Shown: positions 1 through 8,868, counted from the stretch's first letter. The stretch is 64,000 nucleotides of DNA from G963665925 sp050596425 (GCF_050596425.1 NZ_CP192292.1:124001-188000); one strand, 5' to 3'. A program made the numbers and translations. Notes: generated by a model from the sequence alone, not told the origin.

Positions 1-1
1 C

Positions 2-1171
2 ACAGAGGTGGGAGGTGCGACGTCCCATTCGGCCATTATGGCTAGAACGCTTGAAATACCAGCGGTTGTAGGCGCTTCGTACGCCCTTGGAGGTATAGAG
101 CATGGGGATTTGGTCATTCTTGATGGAGACACAGGAGAAATCCTTAAAAATCCTGATGACAAACTTCTTTCCACTTATGAAGAAAAACGCAAAAAAGAAG
201 CGGTAGAAAAAGAAAAACTGAATGCACTAATTGGTCAAGCATCTGTTTCAAAATGTGGAAAACAGGTGGAAGTGGCATGCAATATAGGATCACCAGATGA
301 TGTGGCTGTCGTTAATAAAAATGATGGAGAAGGCGTGGGCCTTTTCAGAAGTGAGTTTTTATATATGGACAGATCAGAGCTACCATCTGAAGATGAACAG
401 TTTTCGGCCTATAAGGAAGCTGTGAGCGGACTTGGTGGAAAACCTGTCATTATAAGAACCCTGGATGTTGGCGGAGACAAAAATATCCCTTATTTGGATT
501 TACCAAAAGAAATGAATCCCTTTCTTGGATACAGAGCCATTCGCTACTGTCTCGATGAGTCTGAAGTCTTTTTGACCCAGCTTAGGGCCATATTACGGGC
601 CAGTGCCTTTGGAAAAGCCAAGATTATGTTTCCCATGATTTCAACAATGGATGAACTTAAAAAAGCCAAAGCCTTTGTCTATGAGGCCATGAAGTCTCTT
701 GATGAAAAGGGTGTTTCCTATGATAAGAACATTGAAATAGGCATGATGATAGAAATACCTGCTGCGGCTTTGATATCAGATATTTTGGCTGAAGAAGTTG
801 ACTTTTTCAGTATTGGAACCAATGATTTGGTTCAGTATACAACGGCTGTAGACAGGATGAATCAGCAGATTTCCAGTCTCTACACACCTTATCATCCAGC
901 TGTACTACGCCTTATTAAAATGGTTATTGAAAATGGCCACAAGGCAGGCATTTGGGTTGGCATGTGCGGGGAAGCCGCAGGTATAAAAGACTTGGTGCCC
1001 CTATGGTTGGCCATGGGACTTGACGAGTTCAGTGTCAGCCCATCCTCAGTACTACGTGTTCGTGGGCAGATAAGAGACCTAGACCGTGAAGCGTTAGGGG
1101 ACTTGGTTAAAAAGACATTGAGTCAGCCAAGTGCTCATGAAGTCAAAGACCTGCTAAACTCAGTGGTATAA
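2..1171 (+). CDS. ptsI: PTS enzyme I, C-terminal part (5' end outside window)
   Basis: Phosphoenolpyruvate-protein phosphotransferase transfers phosphate from PEP to HPr in the cytoplasm and so powers PTS sugar uptake. The window opens inside the gene, just before the phospho-histidine motif GGATSH (His at about residue 9 of the visible part). The PEP-binding barrel follows, with the conserved IGTNDLVQYTTA and the active-site cysteine in GMCGEAAG near the end. About 388 residues are visible against a usual 570, so the HPr-binding N-terminal domain is missing only because of the window edge. The gene ends with TAA and is followed by a strong terminator at 1231-1271. Confidence 0.96.
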   Translation, partial: TEVGGATSHSAIMARTLEIPAVVGASYALGGIEHGDLVILDGDTGEILKNPDDKLLSTYEEKRKKEAVEKEKLNALIGQASVSKCGKQVEVACNIGSPDDVAVVNKNDGEGVGLFRSEFLYMDRSELPSEDEQFSAYKEAVSGLGGKPVIIRTLDVGGDKNIPYLDLPKEMNPFLGYRAIRYCLDESEVFLTQLRAILRASAFGKAKIMFPMISTMDELKKAKAFVYEAMKSLDEKGVSYDKNIEIGMMIEIPAAALISDILAEEVDFFSIGTNDLVQYTTAVDRMNQQISSLYTPYHPAVLRLIKMVIENGHKAGIWVGMCGEAAGIKDLVPLWLAMGLDEFSVSPSSVLRVRGQIRDLDREALGDLVKKTLSQPSAHEVKDLLNSVV

Positions 1172-1230
1172 ACAAGTGTAAGACACCCAAAATAGATACA
1201 CTCACAGCACCAAACATTTTCCCTTTATAA

Positions 1231-1271
1231 CCAAGACCCTGCGTCCCAATGCGCAGGGTCTTGGTTTTTTT
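1231..1271 (+). terminator. Rho-independent terminator of ptsI
   Basis: A 13-bp G/C-rich stem (CCAAGACCCTGCG with its complement) with a short loop is followed by a run of seven T. It lies 60 bases after the ptsI stop. Confidence 0.95.
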
Positions 1272-1289
1272 ATTGCCTGCACTCCAGAA

Positions 1290-1318
1290 TTACATTTATA
1301 TGAATTTAATGTTATAAT
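1290..1318 (+). promoter_or_regulatory. Putative sigma-A promoter for the secreted-protein gene
   Basis: A perfect TATAAT at 1313-1318 lies 17 bases after TTACAT at 1290-1295. It is the only good promoter between the ptsI terminator and the next gene and would give a leader of about 115 bases. Confidence 0.5.
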
Positions 1319-1330
1319 ATCCTTATATAA

Positions 1331-1429
1331 CCAATCGATTATGCTTATTCAAAGTCGAAATATGTTGAAGAGGTTGAATGGGTAACTGAAAGAGCACAAA
1401 ATGACATTGATGGTATTAAAAGTATATAG
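1331..1429 (+). pseudogene. Coding-like stretch without a start codon, possible gene remnant
   Basis: Between the promoter and the 1441 gene there is an open frame of 32 codons ending in TAG at 1427-1429. Its composition is protein-like (many Glu, Lys and Tyr, ending DIDGIKSI). It has no ATG, GTG or TTG and no ribosome binding site, and an in-frame stop lies just upstream. It may be the tail of a decayed gene, or chance. Confidence 0.2.
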
Positions 1430-1440
1430 GAGGTTATAAA

Positions 1441-2328
1441 ATGAGGAAAATCACAAGTTTTATTCTTATTATGATGTTATTGATTTCTACGTCAGTGGTA
1501 TCTTTTGCAGCAAATAATGAAAGTGCATCGCTTACCCAATCCGAGTATGATGGCATTATTCAACTAATTAACAAGTCTGATGCAGAGTTTATGAAAGAAG
1601 GCTATACTAAAAAGCAAATTGAAGAAATAAAGAATTATAAAAAGGAACTTGTTAAGTCAATTAAAATGTACTCAAAATACTCTTCTGAAGAGTTGAAAAC
1701 ATTGGGATTTTCTAATAGGCAGATAGAGGCGTTTCAGAATCTGAGTCTAGAGCAACCTAAATTCACGCTTTTTTCAACATTTTCTAAAACGGCAGATTTA
1801 GAAACTCCAGATCAGTTTTTATCAGCCAATTTAACTAGAAGGTTAACTGGTGATGTAACAATGAGTGTTCGCAAATACAGAGTAAGTGGTGATGATGTTA
1901 CTTTTAAGGCAACATGGAAATGGGATGGACGTCCATTGGTTTGTGGTTTTAGTGAAAGTGTTGGATTTGCATGGACGAATGGCTTTACTCTAGATAGTTA
2001 TAGCGATTTGGATGTTACGGTTACTGATACTTTCAAAAATGTCTCTCATGATGTGTCTACTTCTGACAAAGATACTGAAGATCCTGATGGTTCATGTAGA
2101 TTTAAGTGGCCTACTGCACACGCAGGATGGCTATATGATAAAGGCGTTTGTTACTTAACTCTAAGAAATGATGATAATGCTTCTGATACAACTATGTCAT
2201 GGAAATATGCACATGGTACAATTCAAATAACAGGTTTTGGTGTAAGTGCTTCAGGTAGTTCAATAAGTGTTGCAGCTAGTTCAACTGAGATGACGAAAGG
2301 CTTGAAGAGATTTTCGTATCTAAATTAA
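1441..2328 (+). CDS. Secreted protein of unknown function
   Basis: I do not recognise the family. The 295-residue product starts with a classical signal peptide (charged MRKK-like start, hydrophobic stretch to about residue 23, cleavage after SFA). Residues 25-105 are charged and probably helical (repeated Lys/Glu, including YTKKQIEEIKNYKKEL). Residues 110-295 are rich in Ser, Thr, Asp and Trp and look beta-stranded, with three cysteines in VCGF, SCRF and VCYL. The start is set by AGGAGG eight bases upstream. The gene is more AT-rich than its neighbours, which could mean recent acquisition. It is followed after 12 bases by a small membrane protein, probably in the same transcript. Confidence 0.8.
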   Translation: MRKITSFILIMMLLISTSVVSFAANNESASLTQSEYDGIIQLINKSDAEFMKEGYTKKQIEEIKNYKKELVKSIKMYSKYSSEELKTLGFSNRQIEAFQNLSLEQPKFTLFSTFSKTADLETPDQFLSANLTRRLTGDVTMSVRKYRVSGDDVTFKATWKWDGRPLVCGFSESVGFAWTNGFTLDSYSDLDVTVTDTFKNVSHDVSTSDKDTEDPDGSCRFKWPTAHAGWLYDKGVCYLTLRNDDNASDTTMSWKYAHGTIQITGFGVSASGSSISVAASSTEMTKGLKRFSYLN

Positions 2329-2340
2329 GAGGATTAAAAA

Positions 2341-2559
2341 ATGATAAGAAATATAAAACTTTTAGGATATGGACTATTAATTTTCTTCCTAAATGTGGCG
2401 TTTTCAGATAACATGGCACGCTTCCTAGGTACAGGAAATAATGGAGAGGGATATATTGTAGCGGCTATTTACACGCACACCGCTGTTGTCTCGGTGATTG
2501 CAATTGTTTTCTATAAGAAAATATGCGAGCTCATATCAAAAAAGAATGACAGTGAATAG
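2341..2559 (+). CDS. Small membrane protein, unknown
   Basis: This 72-residue product has two hydrophobic segments, at about residues 5-22 and 36-57, with a short polar loop containing NNGEG and a charged C-terminus (KKISKK-type tail). An AGAGGA ribosome binding site lies just before the ATG. The 12-base spacing to the secreted-protein gene and the shared terminator at 2571-2606 suggest a two-gene operon. No function can be assigned. Confidence 0.65.
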   Translation: MIRNIKLLGYGLLIFFLNVAFSDNMARFLGTGNNGEGYIVAAIYTHTAVVSVIAIVFYKKICELISKKNDSE

Positions 2560-2570
2560 AAAAATTTATA

Positions 2571-2606
2571 AAAGCGCTCGTAAGATATGTTTTACGAGCG
2601 CTTTTT
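2571..2606. terminator. Terminator between convergent units, probably bidirectional
   Basis: A 13-bp perfect stem (AAAGCGCTCGTAA and complement) with a 7-base loop is followed by T5 on the plus strand. It has an AT-rich run on the minus side, so it can also end phnE transcription. Confidence 0.9.
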
Positions 2607-2634
2607 AATGTGCAAAATTGGTCTTAATAAATCC

Positions 2635-4245
2635 CTAAAAAGCATAGCGCCGAAGCACCCGTGACAGCTTGTCTACACCACCAATAAGACCCAGATAGCA
2701 TATGAGATAGAGGGTCACATCTGAATAGTGGAACCAGCTCATGCTTAGTTTAAAAGCTTGTCCTAAGCCGCCTGCGCCTACAAATCCAACAATAATGGTC
2801 GTGCGAATGATAACCTCCCACCTGTATAAAATATAGGTTATGAATTTAGGCAGGACCATAGGTATAAGACCATAAAAAAGTCTTTGTGTCGTGTTTGCGC
2901 CGGAAACCCTTAAGCTTTCAAGAGGGCTTTGCTCCATGTTCTCCACCACTTCAGCAAAGAGTTTACCCAGAATACCAAAGTTGTGGACAGCGAGAGCCAG
3001 CACACCAGGAAGGGGGCCAGGCTTAAAAAGAAATACAAAAAACATGGCCCACACGAGTTCTGGAACGGCCCGTGCGCCTATAAAAATAGCCCTTAAAATT
3101 GTAAAAGAAGTCTTTTGAACCACGCTCACAATAGGTCCATCAGTCTGTTTTTCCATTCGAGAAGCCGGTATGGCTAGTAAAATAGCAAAAAGACTGGCCA
3201 GACAGATAGACAGTATACTCATCTGTAGGGTTTCAAGCGATAAACCTAAGGCTGATACCCATTTTGCCTTATCGAGAAAGGCTGGGAGTGTTTCTCCGAA
3301 ACCTAAAAGCCCTTTTAAAAACTTTATGGTGAAGTGAAGGTTTTTATCATTTATTAAATCCCGCAGGTAAATGCCCTCAGTGATATGGATAAATGACCAA
3401 GCCCCAATAGCACCTACAAAAGACATGATTAAAGAAAGTTTTCTCAGGTTCCATGTCCTCGAATTGCCAAGGTCCATAGATTTTCTTAGCTGACTGCTCC
3501 AAACCTCAATAAGGAAAATAAGGGCGATCAATCCGTAGAGATAGGTAAAAGCTTCATTGTATTCAAGATCAGACAGGCTGAGCTGTATGTAGTAGCCCAG
3601 GCCACCAAGCCCAACAAAACTCATGACCGTTGAGGCGCGAATGGCACATTCAAACCTGTACATGGCGTAGCTGACCATATTGGGAAGGGCATGGGGCAAG
3701 TAGACATAAAATAGTTTTTGAAGGCGACCTGCACCTGTAATATCAAGAGCCTGGATAGGGTCTTCTGGCACATCAAGCAGCATATCTGCAAAGATTCTCC
3801 CCAGGGTGCCACCATATGGAATGCCTAAGGCCAGTATGGCAGACAAGGGATGGAGTCCAAAAGCTGCAACAAAAAGCCAGGCCCATACCAGTTCGTGGAT
3901 AGACCGCATGAAAGTTAATAAACTTCGCACCGCTCTTGAAATGAAAGGGAGCCTTGTCCTCGGTGAATGGTGTTTAGAAAGCACACCAGAGGCGAATACG
4001 CCAAGTATGAGGGCGATTAAAATAGAAACACTCATGCCTGCTATGGCGTAGGCGCTTGTTATACCAGCTGCGTGTAGGGTTCTTAAGATGACATCCTGAC
4101 TTAAGTCAGGATGCAACACCCCTTCTAGGAGTTGTTTAGCCATAGCGTATCCGCCCTTGTGTATAAGTTCTTCTGTCCAGTCAACAGACTGGAAACCCCA
4201 TAAGATGGTTAGGGTAATAAAAAAATTCATAAATCTCTTATTCAT
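2635..4245 (-). CDS. phnE: Phosphonate/phosphate-type ABC permease, two fused PhnE units
   Basis: This is the membrane channel of a PhnCDE-family importer for phosphonate, phosphite or phosphate. The 536-residue protein is about twice the normal PhnE length and contains two homologous permease halves (about residues 60-260 and 320-530). Each half has its own EAA-type loop (ALDITGAG and SLRVSGAN) followed by the family's FVGLGGLG or FVGAGGLG motif. Tandem PhnE genes are known in this family; here they form one chain. I chose the internal ATG at 4245 because it has a GGGGGA binding site and overlaps the end of phnC by 8 bases (ATGAATAA), a sign of translational coupling. Confidence 0.88.
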   Translation of the reverse strand: MNKRFMNFFITLTILWGFQSVDWTEELIHKGGYAMAKQLLEGVLHPDLSQDVILRTLHAAGITSAYAIAGMSVSILIALILGVFASGVLSKHHSPRTRLPFISRAVRSLLTFMRSIHELVWAWLFVAAFGLHPLSAILALGIPYGGTLGRIFADMLLDVPEDPIQALDITGAGRLQKLFYVYLPHALPNMVSYAMYRFECAIRASTVMSFVGLGGLGYYIQLSLSDLEYNEAFTYLYGLIALIFLIEVWSSQLRKSMDLGNSRTWNLRKLSLIMSFVGAIGAWSFIHITEGIYLRDLINDKNLHFTIKFLKGLLGFGETLPAFLDKAKWVSALGLSLETLQMSILSICLASLFAILLAIPASRMEKQTDGPIVSVVQKTSFTILRAIFIGARAVPELVWAMFFVFLFKPGPLPGVLALAVHNFGILGKLFAEVVENMEQSPLESLRVSGANTTQRLFYGLIPMVLPKFITYILYRWEVIIRTTIIVGFVGAGGLGQAFKLSMSWFHYSDVTLYLICYLGLIGGVDKLSRVLRRYAF

Positions 4246-5005
4246 AGTCGTCCCCCTGGGGGCTTGACTCGATTTCATAGAGGGCTTGAATGTCCCTGTC
4301 TGTAAGAGCCTCAGAAGTTTTATCGAAAAGCAAGCGTCCATTTTTTAGGCCTACAACCCTTGTAAAGTATGCTTTGGCAAAGTCTATAGAATGCATACTG
4401 GCTATGAGGACTTTATCACCACTTCTTGTCATGGCACAAAGATGGTCAAGAATTTGACGGGCACGCTCTGGATCAAGAGAAGCCACAGGTTCGTCAGCTA
4501 GAATAATTTGAGGGTCCTGAACAAGGAGCCTTGCCAGGGCAACGCGTTGCTTCTCTCCACCTGAAAGAACCGCGGTTTTTTCATGAAGCTTGTCTTCAAT
4601 GCCAACTTGACGCAGGGCAGCAGCGGCACTTTCTACGTTTTGTGGAACAATAAGAGAAACCAGGGATTTTAAAGTGGACCAGCGGCCTAGATGACCAGCC
4701 AGAACATTGTGAACGACTTTTAGAGGTTCTATAAGGTCGAAGCGCTGGCGTATAAGCCCTATTAATACGGACCGGTCCCTTTTTGACAGGGTTTTGAAAT
4801 CAGTGGATTTGACCTTGAAATCTCCTGTGTCGCTTGATTCTGAACCAGAAAGAATAGATAACAAGGTGGACTTGCCTGCTCCACTAGACCCGATTAAGGC
4901 AATTCGCTCCCCGGGGCTTACATCAAAGCTAAAGTCACTTAAGGCCTGAAGTTGACCGTATTTTTTTGAGATATTATCAATGTGTATAAGTGTATTTTTC
5001 TCCAT
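4238..5005 (-). CDS. phnC: Phosphonate/phosphate-type ABC importer ATPase
   Basis: This cytoplasmic ATPase powers the PhnCDE importer. It shows Walker A GSSGAGKST, signature LSGGE, Walker B IILADEP and the switch His in ASMHS, in the expected order for a 255-residue PhnC. The start is uncertain: ATG at 5005 is chosen for alignment length, with an AAAAGGA site 12 bases upstream, but ATG at 5017 lies directly after that site. The gene sits between phnD and the fused phnE, all on the minus strand. No C-P lyase gene (phnG-M) is nearby, so the substrate remains open. Confidence 0.88.
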   Translation of the reverse strand: MEKNTLIHIDNISKKYGQLQALSDFSFDVSPGERIALIGSSGAGKSTLLSILSGSESSDTGDFKVKSTDFKTLSKRDRSVLIGLIRQRFDLIEPLKVVHNVLAGHLGRWSTLKSLVSLIVPQNVESAAAALRQVGIEDKLHEKTAVLSGGEKQRVALARLLVQDPQIILADEPVASLDPERARQILDHLCAMTRSGDKVLIASMHSIDFAKAYFTRVVGLKNGRLLFDKTSEALTDRDIQALYEIESSPQGDDYE

Positions 5006-5032
5006 AGAGTGCTTCATTCCTTTTAGCACAAA

Positions 5033-5073
5033 GCCCACTTATCACAACGATTAGGTCGTGACAAGTGGGTCTG
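5033..5073 (-). repeat. Hairpin between phnD and phnC
   Basis: CCCACTTATCAC pairs with GTGACAAGTGGG (one mismatch) across a short loop. No T-run follows, so a processing or RNA-stability element, or a leaky attenuator that raises phnD over phnCE, is more likely than a full terminator. Confidence 0.55.
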
Positions 5074-5156
5074 CATGATTATATTATGCTTGAGTTTCCA
5101 TGTTATAAATAGACGTGAAAGCAGATTATTAAGGTAGTCCGATCTAGTGAGTGCTT

Positions 5157-6059
5157 TTAGTTAATGATGCCAAGTGCCTCAGCAACACCTTTAATGGCGT
5201 CATAGTTGTTGTTATTTGTTTCAATAAACTTGTCATCCTTGAAAAGTTCCATGATTTCTGGGTTGGCTTCACCAAAACTTAAAAGCGCTTCCTTAACAGA
5301 TTCTTTCGTGCCCTCACCGAATTTTTCATCCGTGTTGTTAATAGTCCAGTTGTAGTCATAGTAAGCAGGTGTCGTGTAGAAAACATCTACCTTTGTGAGA
5401 TCAACCTTGCCATCTTCCACAGCTGCTTCCCAAACCGCTTCGTTTAGGGCACCCACTTCAAATGCACCAGATTCAACCAGTTTCCATGTTTTGTCGTGAG
5501 ACCCTGAGTAGTTAGGATCACCGTTTAGGTCAGCGTTTGGATCAATACCAGCCTCCATCATAAAGTGTCGAGGCATCAGATGACCCGATGTTGAGCTTTC
5601 GCTACCAAATGTCAGTGTCTTTCCTATAATGTCTTCTATAGAACTTAGTTCCAGTGATTTTTGTGCGACGAAAACCGAATGGAAGGCTTCATCACGCGGA
5701 CGTTGCGCAATGGCTTCAGATCCCTCAACAGCTTCTCGTACCTGAACACCAGTTAAACCGCCAAACCATCCAAGGTCAACATCGCCACGTTCAAAAGCTG
5801 TTACTAAAGCTGCATAGTCTACAGTTGGAACATATTCAACTTCAAGGCCTGTTTCTTGACCAATATAGGCCGCGAGTTCATCAAATCGCTTATTGAGTTT
5901 AGATGCATTTTGGTCAGGAATGGCACCGATTTTAAACACTGGGGTTTCGACAGGTGTTGTCGTATCATCTGTTGCCGTTTCTGTTTCTTGACCACCGCTA
6001 CATGCCACTAGAAAAAGGGCTGCAATAGCCAGCGTTATTAAAAAAAATTTCTTATTCAT
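5157..6059 (-). CDS. phnD: Phosphonate/phosphate-binding lipoprotein
   Basis: This is the extracytoplasmic substrate receptor of the importer. The N-terminus is a lipoprotein signal (MNKKFF..., lipobox LVAC at about residues 17-20) followed by a Gly/Thr-rich linker. The PhnD fold follows, with the typical stretch GDVDLGWFGGLTGVQ and a ligand-loop region GSESSTSGHLMPR. The ATG at 6059 has a GGAGG site six bases away; the longer upstream frame has none. It is the first gene of the phnD-phnC-phnE unit. Members of this family bind phosphonates, phosphite or hypophosphite, and sequence alone does not say which. Confidence 0.9.
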   Translation of the reverse strand: MNKKFFLITLAIAALFLVACSGGQETETATDDTTTPVETPVFKIGAIPDQNASKLNKRFDELAAYIGQETGLEVEYVPTVDYAALVTAFERGDVDLGWFGGLTGVQVREAVEGSEAIAQRPRDEAFHSVFVAQKSLELSSIEDIIGKTLTFGSESSTSGHLMPRHFMMEAGIDPNADLNGDPNYSGSHDKTWKLVESGAFEVGALNEAVWEAAVEDGKVDLTKVDVFYTTPAYYDYNWTINNTDEKFGEGTKESVKEALLSFGEANPEIMELFKDDKFIETNNNNYDAIKGVAEALGIIN

Positions 6060-6419
6060 TGATTTCCTCCACTGAGTATGTACTTTGAATGTCATGCAAA
6101 TATAAAGTTTATTCCTGACTAGAGTACTAAGGATTAATCCGAATGTACAATTAAATCTATCTATAGTCTTTTGGGGATCATAGAAAGTTCCTATATGAGG
6201 CGCCTTAAAAATATAGATAAGGCCCTCTATGTATCTTATAAGCTCATCCTATTCTAAACAACATAATGGTGTCGGCCATAATCATCATGGAATCAACACA
6301 CTGTGTGAATGGACTGTAAACATTCTGAAAACAATACTGTTTTGGTGGTGTTTGTTTGACTTATAGGGTAATTAAATACTAGGCAGGTGCCGAACTGTGT
6401 GCAGGAAAGAAGTGATTTT
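6060..6419. other. Intergenic region between divergent phnD and msrAB
   Basis: These 360 bases hold promoters for both directions, though I cannot place them with confidence. A hairpin (GAGGCGCCTTA, 10-base loop, TAAGGCCCTC) lies near 6198-6229, and a short inverted repeat AAAACA-ATAC-TGTTTT lies at 6328-6343. No gene is visible. Confidence 0.5.
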
Positions 6420-7556
6420 ATGAAGAACAAGAAAAAATTATACGCAATCATCTCAGTTTTAATCATACTTGCTGGTGCATTTTTCGTATATACAGTGAAT
6501 CAACCGAAGGAAAAATCAGCTGCTCAAATAATGTATTACGAAAAAGACGTGTCTGAGTTAGAGGTAGCCACACTGGCTGGCGGCTGTTTCTGGTGCATGG
6601 AGTCTCCTTTTGAAAAGATAGTGGGTGTTCATTCTGTCATCTCAGGTTATACAGGTGGGGATGTTGAGAATCCAACTTATAAAGAAGTTTCCTCAGGCAC
6701 CACAGGCCACCTCGAAGCTGTACAGGTATTTTATGACCCTGAAATTATAAGTTATGAAGAAATTCTGGAAATCTTTTGGAGGCAAATAGACCCAACCGAT
6801 CCAGACGGTTCATTTGTGGACAGAGGTTACCAGTACACATCAGCTATTTTTTATCATGATGAAGACCAAAAGGCTATCGCCGAGAAGTCTCTTGAAAACA
6901 TGGATGCTTCAGGACGATTTGATAAAGCCATTGTCACACCAATAAGAGAGTTTGAAATTTTTTATGATGCTGAAGACTATCATCAGGACTATTACAAAAA
7001 AAGCCCAATTCGCTATAAGTTCTATAGATATAATTCTGGACGAGATCAGTTCCTAGATAAGGTTTGGGGCGATGATAGAGAGGTCATCGGATTGGAGTCT
7101 AAAATGTCAAAATATCAAAACTTTGATAAGGATCAAAGACTGGAAGAATTAACGGACCTTCAGTACAAGGTCACTCAGAAAAATGGAACAGAAAAGGCCT
7201 TTGACAATGAATATTGGGACAATAAAGAAGAGGGTATTTATGTGGATATCGTATCAGGAGAGCCTCTTTTTAGTTCTAAGGACAAGTATGCATCTGGAAC
7301 AGGCTGGCCTAGTTTTTTCAGACCCCTTGAGCCAGAAAATGTGATTATGCTTGAAGACAAGTCTCTGTTTATGAAGCGCATAGAAGTGCGTAGCAAGTAT
7401 GGAGACTCCCATTTGGGTCACCTGTTTAATGATGGACCACAACCAACAGGCATGCGATATTGTCTAAACTCAGCGGCTCTTCGCTTTGTGCCAAAAGAAC
7501 AAATGGAAGCGGAAGGCTATGGGGAGTATTTGAAAATATTTAAAGAGAATGACTAG
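6420..7556 (+). CDS. msrAB: Membrane-anchored MsrA-MsrB fusion, peptide methionine sulfoxide reductase
   Basis: This protein reduces both S- and R-methionine sulfoxide in oxidised proteins. The 378-residue chain begins with a signal anchor (about residues 7-24), placing the enzyme outside the membrane. MsrA follows, with catalytic Cys56 in GGCFWCM. MsrB occupies about residues 235-365, with SGTGWPSF, SHLGHLF and the catalytic Cys348 in RYCLNSAAL. The two CxxC pairs that bind structural zinc in many MsrB proteins are absent; the first is replaced by VDIVSG. ATG at 6420 was chosen over an upstream start because the signal anchor follows directly and a GGAAAGAAG site precedes it. Confidence 0.95.
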   Translation: MKNKKKLYAIISVLIILAGAFFVYTVNQPKEKSAAQIMYYEKDVSELEVATLAGGCFWCMESPFEKIVGVHSVISGYTGGDVENPTYKEVSSGTTGHLEAVQVFYDPEIISYEEILEIFWRQIDPTDPDGSFVDRGYQYTSAIFYHDEDQKAIAEKSLENMDASGRFDKAIVTPIREFEIFYDAEDYHQDYYKKSPIRYKFYRYNSGRDQFLDKVWGDDREVIGLESKMSKYQNFDKDQRLEELTDLQYKVTQKNGTEKAFDNEYWDNKEEGIYVDIVSGEPLFSSKDKYASGTGWPSFFRPLEPENVIMLEDKSLFMKRIEVRSKYGDSHLGHLFNDGPQPTGMRYCLNSAALRFVPKEQMEAEGYGEYLKIFKEND

Positions 7557-7563
7557 TTTGGAC

Positions 7564-7580
7564 GCTTGTAAAATTACAGG
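7564..7580 (+). repeat. Short dispersed element, copy 1
   Basis: GCTTGTAAAATTACAGG, eight bases after the msrAB stop, is a near-palindrome and matches the arm of the composite repeats at 47341 and 50832 (see findings). Confidence 0.4.
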
Positions 7581-7605
7581 CAGTTTCATTTAGAAAAACA
7601 AAGAA

Positions 7606-7634
7606 GGGGCTGTTGCAAAACACAGCCCTCTTTT
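7606..7634 (+). terminator. Terminator after msrAB
   Basis: GGGCTGT and ACAGCCC form a stem with an 8-base loop, followed by CTCTTTT. Confidence 0.75.
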
Positions 7635-7686
7635 CATGTAAAAAGCAAGGATATTATGTAACCAGTCCCTTCGTTTTAATAGCATG

Positions 7687-8868
7687 CTATATATGCCATT
7701 CAGCGTAAGCGCTTAGCAGGAGACCTGACAGAAGAAGTGAGGCCGTAGACAAATTTGAGACCTCCCCGGCATATGTCATGGTCATTAAAGATTCCATGGC
7801 CCAGTATACAGGTGTTGCTTGACTAAAAATAAGGAGTTTGTCAGGAATGAGTTCCAGGCTCCAAAATGCACCGCCAGCCAAGCAAATGAAGAATACGGCT
7901 GGGGCTGCCATGGACTGAAAAACAGATGCTCTATCAAACCATATACCGGCAAAGATCATAAGCCCGCATAGACTGCTAGAGAAGCCTGCCAAAACAAAGA
8001 CGAGACTCAAAATGTGCCTCATTTCAAATAGATCAAGCAAGCTGTTTAAAACGATAAATTGAATTATAAGAATTCCTGTTGCAAACGTAAAGAATCCAAG
8101 AAAAGCCCCTATAAGCCGTGGCTGGCCAGCACATTTTAGACGTTTGAAATGGGCTTGTTTACGTTCCTCGATGGTTGCAGAGCCTATAAAAATCATGAAA
8201 AAGGAAGTGCTGGCCAGAATCATGCCTATAACTATCCTGTTGCGCATGACTTCCTCAGGAGCCAGGCCGCTCTTATGGAGGTCGGTCTTACTCTTTCCAG
8301 GCGCCAAGACTTCCGTTTTAATTTCGAGTTCAAAAGTTTCTTCTTTGATAAAAGACTGGGCTCGGGTCATGGCCTCTTCTTTTGCGTCTGCTGAGCCTAG
8401 AAGTCTTTGGGCTTTAATGCCTGCACTTTGCACGGCAAAAGCTTCAATGATTTCCCGAGCCACAATGTCACCCAGTGCACTCGCCACCATGTTGCTCTTT
8501 AAAAAGCTTACTTGTATTGTGTCTGAGATCTGTCCGGTCAAGATCATAGTTTCATAACCAGATTTGATTGTAAAAATGGCTTCTATTTGGTTATTGTTTA
8601 ATTTTGATAGGGCTTGACTGGATTCAAGTCTTTCTACGTCCAAACTTTCAAGGTGTTCTAACTTTTCAAGAAGCTTCCTAGACTGATCTGTTCTGTCCTG
8701 GTCTATTATGGCCACAGGTATGCGGTCAATGGCACTGTAGTCCCTAAAGACAAAACTCACTGAGAAACTCAGTAATATGGGAAGAAAAACCATTATAAAA
8801 GTTAGTTTTCTATTGGCCAGTATGAGCTTCCAACGGAGTCTAAGCTGAAGTATAAAGGGATTATTCAT
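7687..8868 (-). CDS. ABC-2 type permease (second of a pair)
   Basis: This 393-residue membrane protein has the ABC2_membrane_3/YhgE-like plan. It has one N-terminal membrane helix (about residues 24-40), a long extracytoplasmic domain to about residue 215 with the opening VAIIDQDRTDQS, then five helices. Such proteins export drugs, lipids or peptides when paired with an ATPase. It overlaps the upstream permease gene by 8 bases (ATGAATAA), so the two are translationally coupled and probably form a heterodimer. No ATPase gene is present in this operon. Confidence 0.8.
   Translation of the reverse strand: MNNPFILQLRLRWKLILANRKLTFIMVFLPILLSFSVSFVFRDYSAIDRIPVAIIDQDRTDQSRKLLEKLEHLESLDVERLESSQALSKLNNNQIEAIFTIKSGYETMILTGQISDTIQVSFLKSNMVASALGDIVAREIIEAFAVQSAGIKAQRLLGSADAKEEAMTRAQSFIKEETFELEIKTEVLAPGKSKTDLHKSGLAPEEVMRNRIVIGMILASTSFFMIFIGSATIEERKQAHFKRLKCAGQPRLIGAFLGFFTFATGILIIQFIVLNSLLDLFEMRHILSLVFVLAGFSSSLCGLMIFAGIWFDRASVFQSMAAPAVFFICLAGGAFWSLELIPDKLLIFSQATPVYWAMESLMTMTYAGEVSNLSTASLLLSGLLLSAYAEWHI

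Noticed and set aside
6079..6106. Possible Pho box before phnD (TGTACT, TGTCAT, TATAAA at 11-base steps on the plus strand)
   Set aside because: Each word matches TTWACA at only four or five of six positions and lies too close to the start codon for an activator site. It is too weak beside the phoA array.
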